Program-made: the position numbers and the translations under genes
Notes under the pieces: generated by a model
What the model was told of the DNA's origin: nothing
The model's database searches: none
Seen by the model: the letters and a program-made list of their open reading frames with translations, nothing else
Assembly: GCF_037392515.1 (NCBI RefSeq)
Contig: NC_090287.1
Location: forward strand, 10,793,501-10,857,500
DNA: 64,000 bases
Reading direction: 5' to 3'
Source of the DNA: Haliotis asinina
Lineage: Eukaryota > Mollusca > Gastropoda > Lepetellida > Haliotidae
Shown here: piece by piece, positions 61,433-64,000 of the stretch
Numbering within the stretch: position 1 is the stretch's first letter
Layout of the letters: each line of letters begins with the position of its first letter

Positions 61433-62375
61433 CATTAACCTCTGAAATGTAGCTGGGGCATTGGTCAAAGCGAACGGCACCCGATTGCATTCGAAAAATT
61501 CTAGGAAAGGAATAAGAATCCAGAATGCTTTTATAAATAGTCTTTTCATGGCGATGTATACCCTCAGACTGCCATCCATCTTGCGAACCAAAACAATATT
61601 TGAAGAATAGGGGCTATGTCTTTCACGAATGGCTCCACACTCAAGCATATTTCTAAGATGTTGCCTAACTTCCTCCAACAGAGCTGGGGGTATTCTACGG
61701 TATGGTTCCATGAAAGGCACATCATCCATAAGATTAATCTCATGTCTAACTGTGGTAGTATGGCCCACGTCCAGAGAATGCTGGGACATAACATCTGTCC
61801 ACCGACTAAGCATATTTTCCACTGGACCGCTTTGATCACAAAACAAGGGACTGCTAAGTTAATAGTAACAGGCTTCTCTTTCGTATCACCGACTGAAGAA
61901 GAATCACTATCATGTTCCAAATCCAAAGGCAAACAATTCACAACCGGAACTTCTTCAAACTACATAGTTCTGCTTTGCGAGGAAGTATGATGGTTCTAGC
62001 AGATTAATTGCAAACCTTGACAAAGACATTAGCAGTTTTATGCGGACCATCAACTTCTACAACTCTAGGACAAACTCAAACCCCCAGGGCTAACCTGTAA
62101 TTGTTCCTTCGCAGCAGTGTTTATGTGGACTAGTATGCACTACACCCTTAGCATCACTACCTGACGAGACGGATGTACGGGCTGGTTGAATGTATTGTGT
62201 GTTAGGTGGCAATAGGGAACTTGCCCGTTGTCTGGAACTGGTAGGTCGAACTTGATATTCTGAAGTCTCTATATACTTGATCGTCTTCTGAATATCTTCC
62301 TCACTAACTCCAGCTTTGCTACTTTTGGATATCCCCATCCTCTTCAGCTCCGCCGGTGGCCATTGTTGCAAGGGT

Positions 62376-63216
62376 CAGCGATAATAGACAAATACAAGTG
62401 CTGAAAATCTAATATACATCAGTCAGTGAACATCAAAATTCCAATGAAGACAGGAGTCACATCTGGTTTCCCCAAGCTGTCAGCTCTGTAAAGAAAGTCT
62501 CGTGCAATAAGATCATGGTATCAATTTGTGTTCACAACTCAAAATGTGCAGTGCAGTTGTTAAGACAGTTATCAACTTTCCAATGACAGTCACACTCGCC
62601 TCAAGCTTTCATTCTCAAAAGTTGAAAGTAGGATGATGAATTAATGCAGCTCAAAACCTATTCACTATGCAAATAGTGTAGAAAATATTCATTTATTTAC
62701 AAAATGAAACTAGTATTGTCACAATCCAATAATCCATACTTCATATTACTTCAGTGGCATGTTAAACAAATGGCATCAAACACTGAACACATGTGAAATT
62801 CAAATAAGCATTTGTAGTGAACAGCTGAAAAAAACCAAACAAAAACAAAAGAAAACAATTGTCAGTACACTGATCCAACGTTGAAAACAAATTCCTGTGA
62901 TAAATATATCACAAAATGTCATCCACAAGCGAAACGCGAAGCAATCCATCGATAATAAATCACAAATCTGACAAAACACACGTGAAAGTCATACCAAAAT
63001 GTCAAAATAAATGTCTGTTCACCACAGAAGATATATACATCGCGAGCGCCTACACCTTAGGGTAGTACTGTTAATGGTACTACTGCCGGCAACGTATCAT
63101 GGTGTTATTGGGTCCTTACAACACCTGGTCACCAGAACACCAAACGGAATACAATCCATCGGTGAAAAACGATGCCCGTGGCGAGTGGTTAAAGTTGTCA
63201 TGATGCTGCGACAGTC
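62376..63216. other. Leader region of the LTR element fossil, no genes recognised
   Basis: AT-rich stretch between the possible gag part and the primer-binding-site-like word. No domain is recognised. Confidence 0.4.
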
Positions 63217-63290
63217 ATGTGGTTATGGTTGTCATGTTGTACGGCGGTCATGTTGTACGGCGATCATGTTGTACGGTGGTCATGTTGTCG
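63217..63290. repeat. Short tandem repeat, unit about 17 bp
   Basis: Four imperfect copies of catgttgtacggcggt lie just next to the primer-binding-site-like word of the LTR element fossil. Confidence 0.75.
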
Positions 63291-63325
63291 AGAACACCAG
63301 GCCCATTTGGGCGCCAAAATATCGC

Positions 63326-64000
63326 AGGTTTGTTATAAACAGGACCACTGGGCTGGTGTTCAATGCTTTTATTCAACGTCACTTACCGAAACATGTGTCT
63401 TAAACCTGTAATTAGTGAAATTACACAATGTAATTGCGAACTGCCACTGCCAGCATGGTGTGTGTCATCCATGAGAGACAAATTACAACTATTGCGACAT
63501 TGACATGCGATACTGAAACAATTATACAATTTACTTATTACTAAACCATATATTTTTATTAGATGTAAGTAATTATGAGACAATAACGGTTTCTGACCTA
63601 TCATTAAATACAATTATTTAAATACACCACAACAAGTAATTGTTTTCAAATAAACAATTCAAACAAACTTGTATACCTGTCTTAAAACAATTCCTGCAAC
63701 AAATTTGGGAAGTATACAAATATTTCATCATGACCATTTTGCCGCATAAGATATGCACCACCTCTGAACCAGTCTAGTGGCCTCCTCTCACGACCTGAAC
63801 TGTGACATGTGTTATACAGAACACCGCCAACTACCATTAAAGAAAATAAGTATACGACAGAATATCTCCACTAATTCATTTGCAAGACGATGCAAGACGA
63901 TTGATAAACAGTCTAAACCAAACAGCAAATAACAATTTTCTTAACAAAAAGTATTGAAACGTAACTGCAAACGTGTCGTTAAATACAGTTCTCAGTTGTA
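63326..64000 (-). mobile_element. Candidate 5' LTR of the Gypsy-type fossil, runs off the window
   Basis: It lies directly upstream (minus sense) of the primer-binding-site-like word, where a 5' LTR is expected. No second LTR copy could be matched by eye near 58 kb, so its outer end and identity are not proven. Confidence 0.35.

Larger units (their letters stand above)
58650..63325 (-). mobile_element. Broken Ty3/Gypsy-type LTR element (fossil)
   Basis: Recognisable parts in minus-strand order: a possible gag or leader region (about 61850-62375), reverse transcriptase (about 60830-61760), RNase H (about 60350-60800), integrase (about 59500-60050) and an integrase C-terminal region with GDRVLVKNVGLKGKHKLADF (about 59090-59180). 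A primer-binding-site-like tggcgcccaaatggg lies at 63302-63316. The element is clearly broken, with several interruptions besides a SINE insertion (61191-61432). It looks moderately old: protein motifs are still easy to read but the element is dead. Confidence 0.85.

Noticed and set aside
63011-63411. 130-codon plus-strand frame
   Set aside because: Antisense to the leader/LTR side of the Gypsy-type fossil and built partly from a 17-bp tandem repeat.

Overview
This window looks like nuclear DNA of a marine gastropod mollusc, probably abalone-like. It is AT-rich, its genes are split by many canonical GT-AG introns, and about twenty copies of SINE-type repeats end in the (gtga)n/(ctca)n tail common in such genomes. 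The species assignment is inference. The gene calls rest on reading spliced exons by eye and on family motifs I remember; no database was searched.

Left third (1-20 kb): a minus-strand gene for protein O-mannosyltransferase 2 (POMT2). Eighteen coding exons run from the ATG at 19074 to an exon ending at 154; the last ~70 codons lie beyond the left edge. All 17 junctions keep frame. The introns hold minisatellites, a pair of inverted non-autonomous DNA transposons, SINE fragments, a guanine-rich telomere-like tract and a repeat rich in AAGGTCA half-sites. The most unusual of these is a 33-bp array that starts at the splice donor of exon 3 and keeps the exon's reading frame open.

20-28 kb: a plus-strand gene for zeta-class glutathione transferase / maleylacetoacetate isomerase (GSTZ1). 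It has eight coding exons (207 aa) and lies head-to-head with POMT2 across ~1 kb. The same two genes are head-to-head neighbours in human (14q24.3), so this looks like an ancient bidirectional pair.

30.8-56 kb: two complete minus-strand paralogues of the SLC46 (proton-coupled folate transporter-like) family of MFS carriers, at 30793-34520 and 50887-54501. Both have six coding exons with identical phases. Between them lie remains of further copies: two orphan 5'-exon/promoter cassettes (near 39.1 and 44.8 kb), a piece of exon 2 (43.7 kb) and a diverged segmental duplication. Small pieces resembling GSTZ1 (40.85 and 57.7 kb) lie in and beyond the cluster, so it has grown and decayed by repeated duplication. 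Two broken Tc1-like transposons and a LINE reverse-transcriptase fragment also lie here.

Right end (58.6-64 kb): a broken Ty3/Gypsy-type LTR element on the minus strand, treated as a fossil, with a SINE inserted in its reverse-transcriptase region and a candidate 5' LTR running off the window. I see no rRNA or tRNA genes (only tRNA-like SINE heads) and no CRISPR array.
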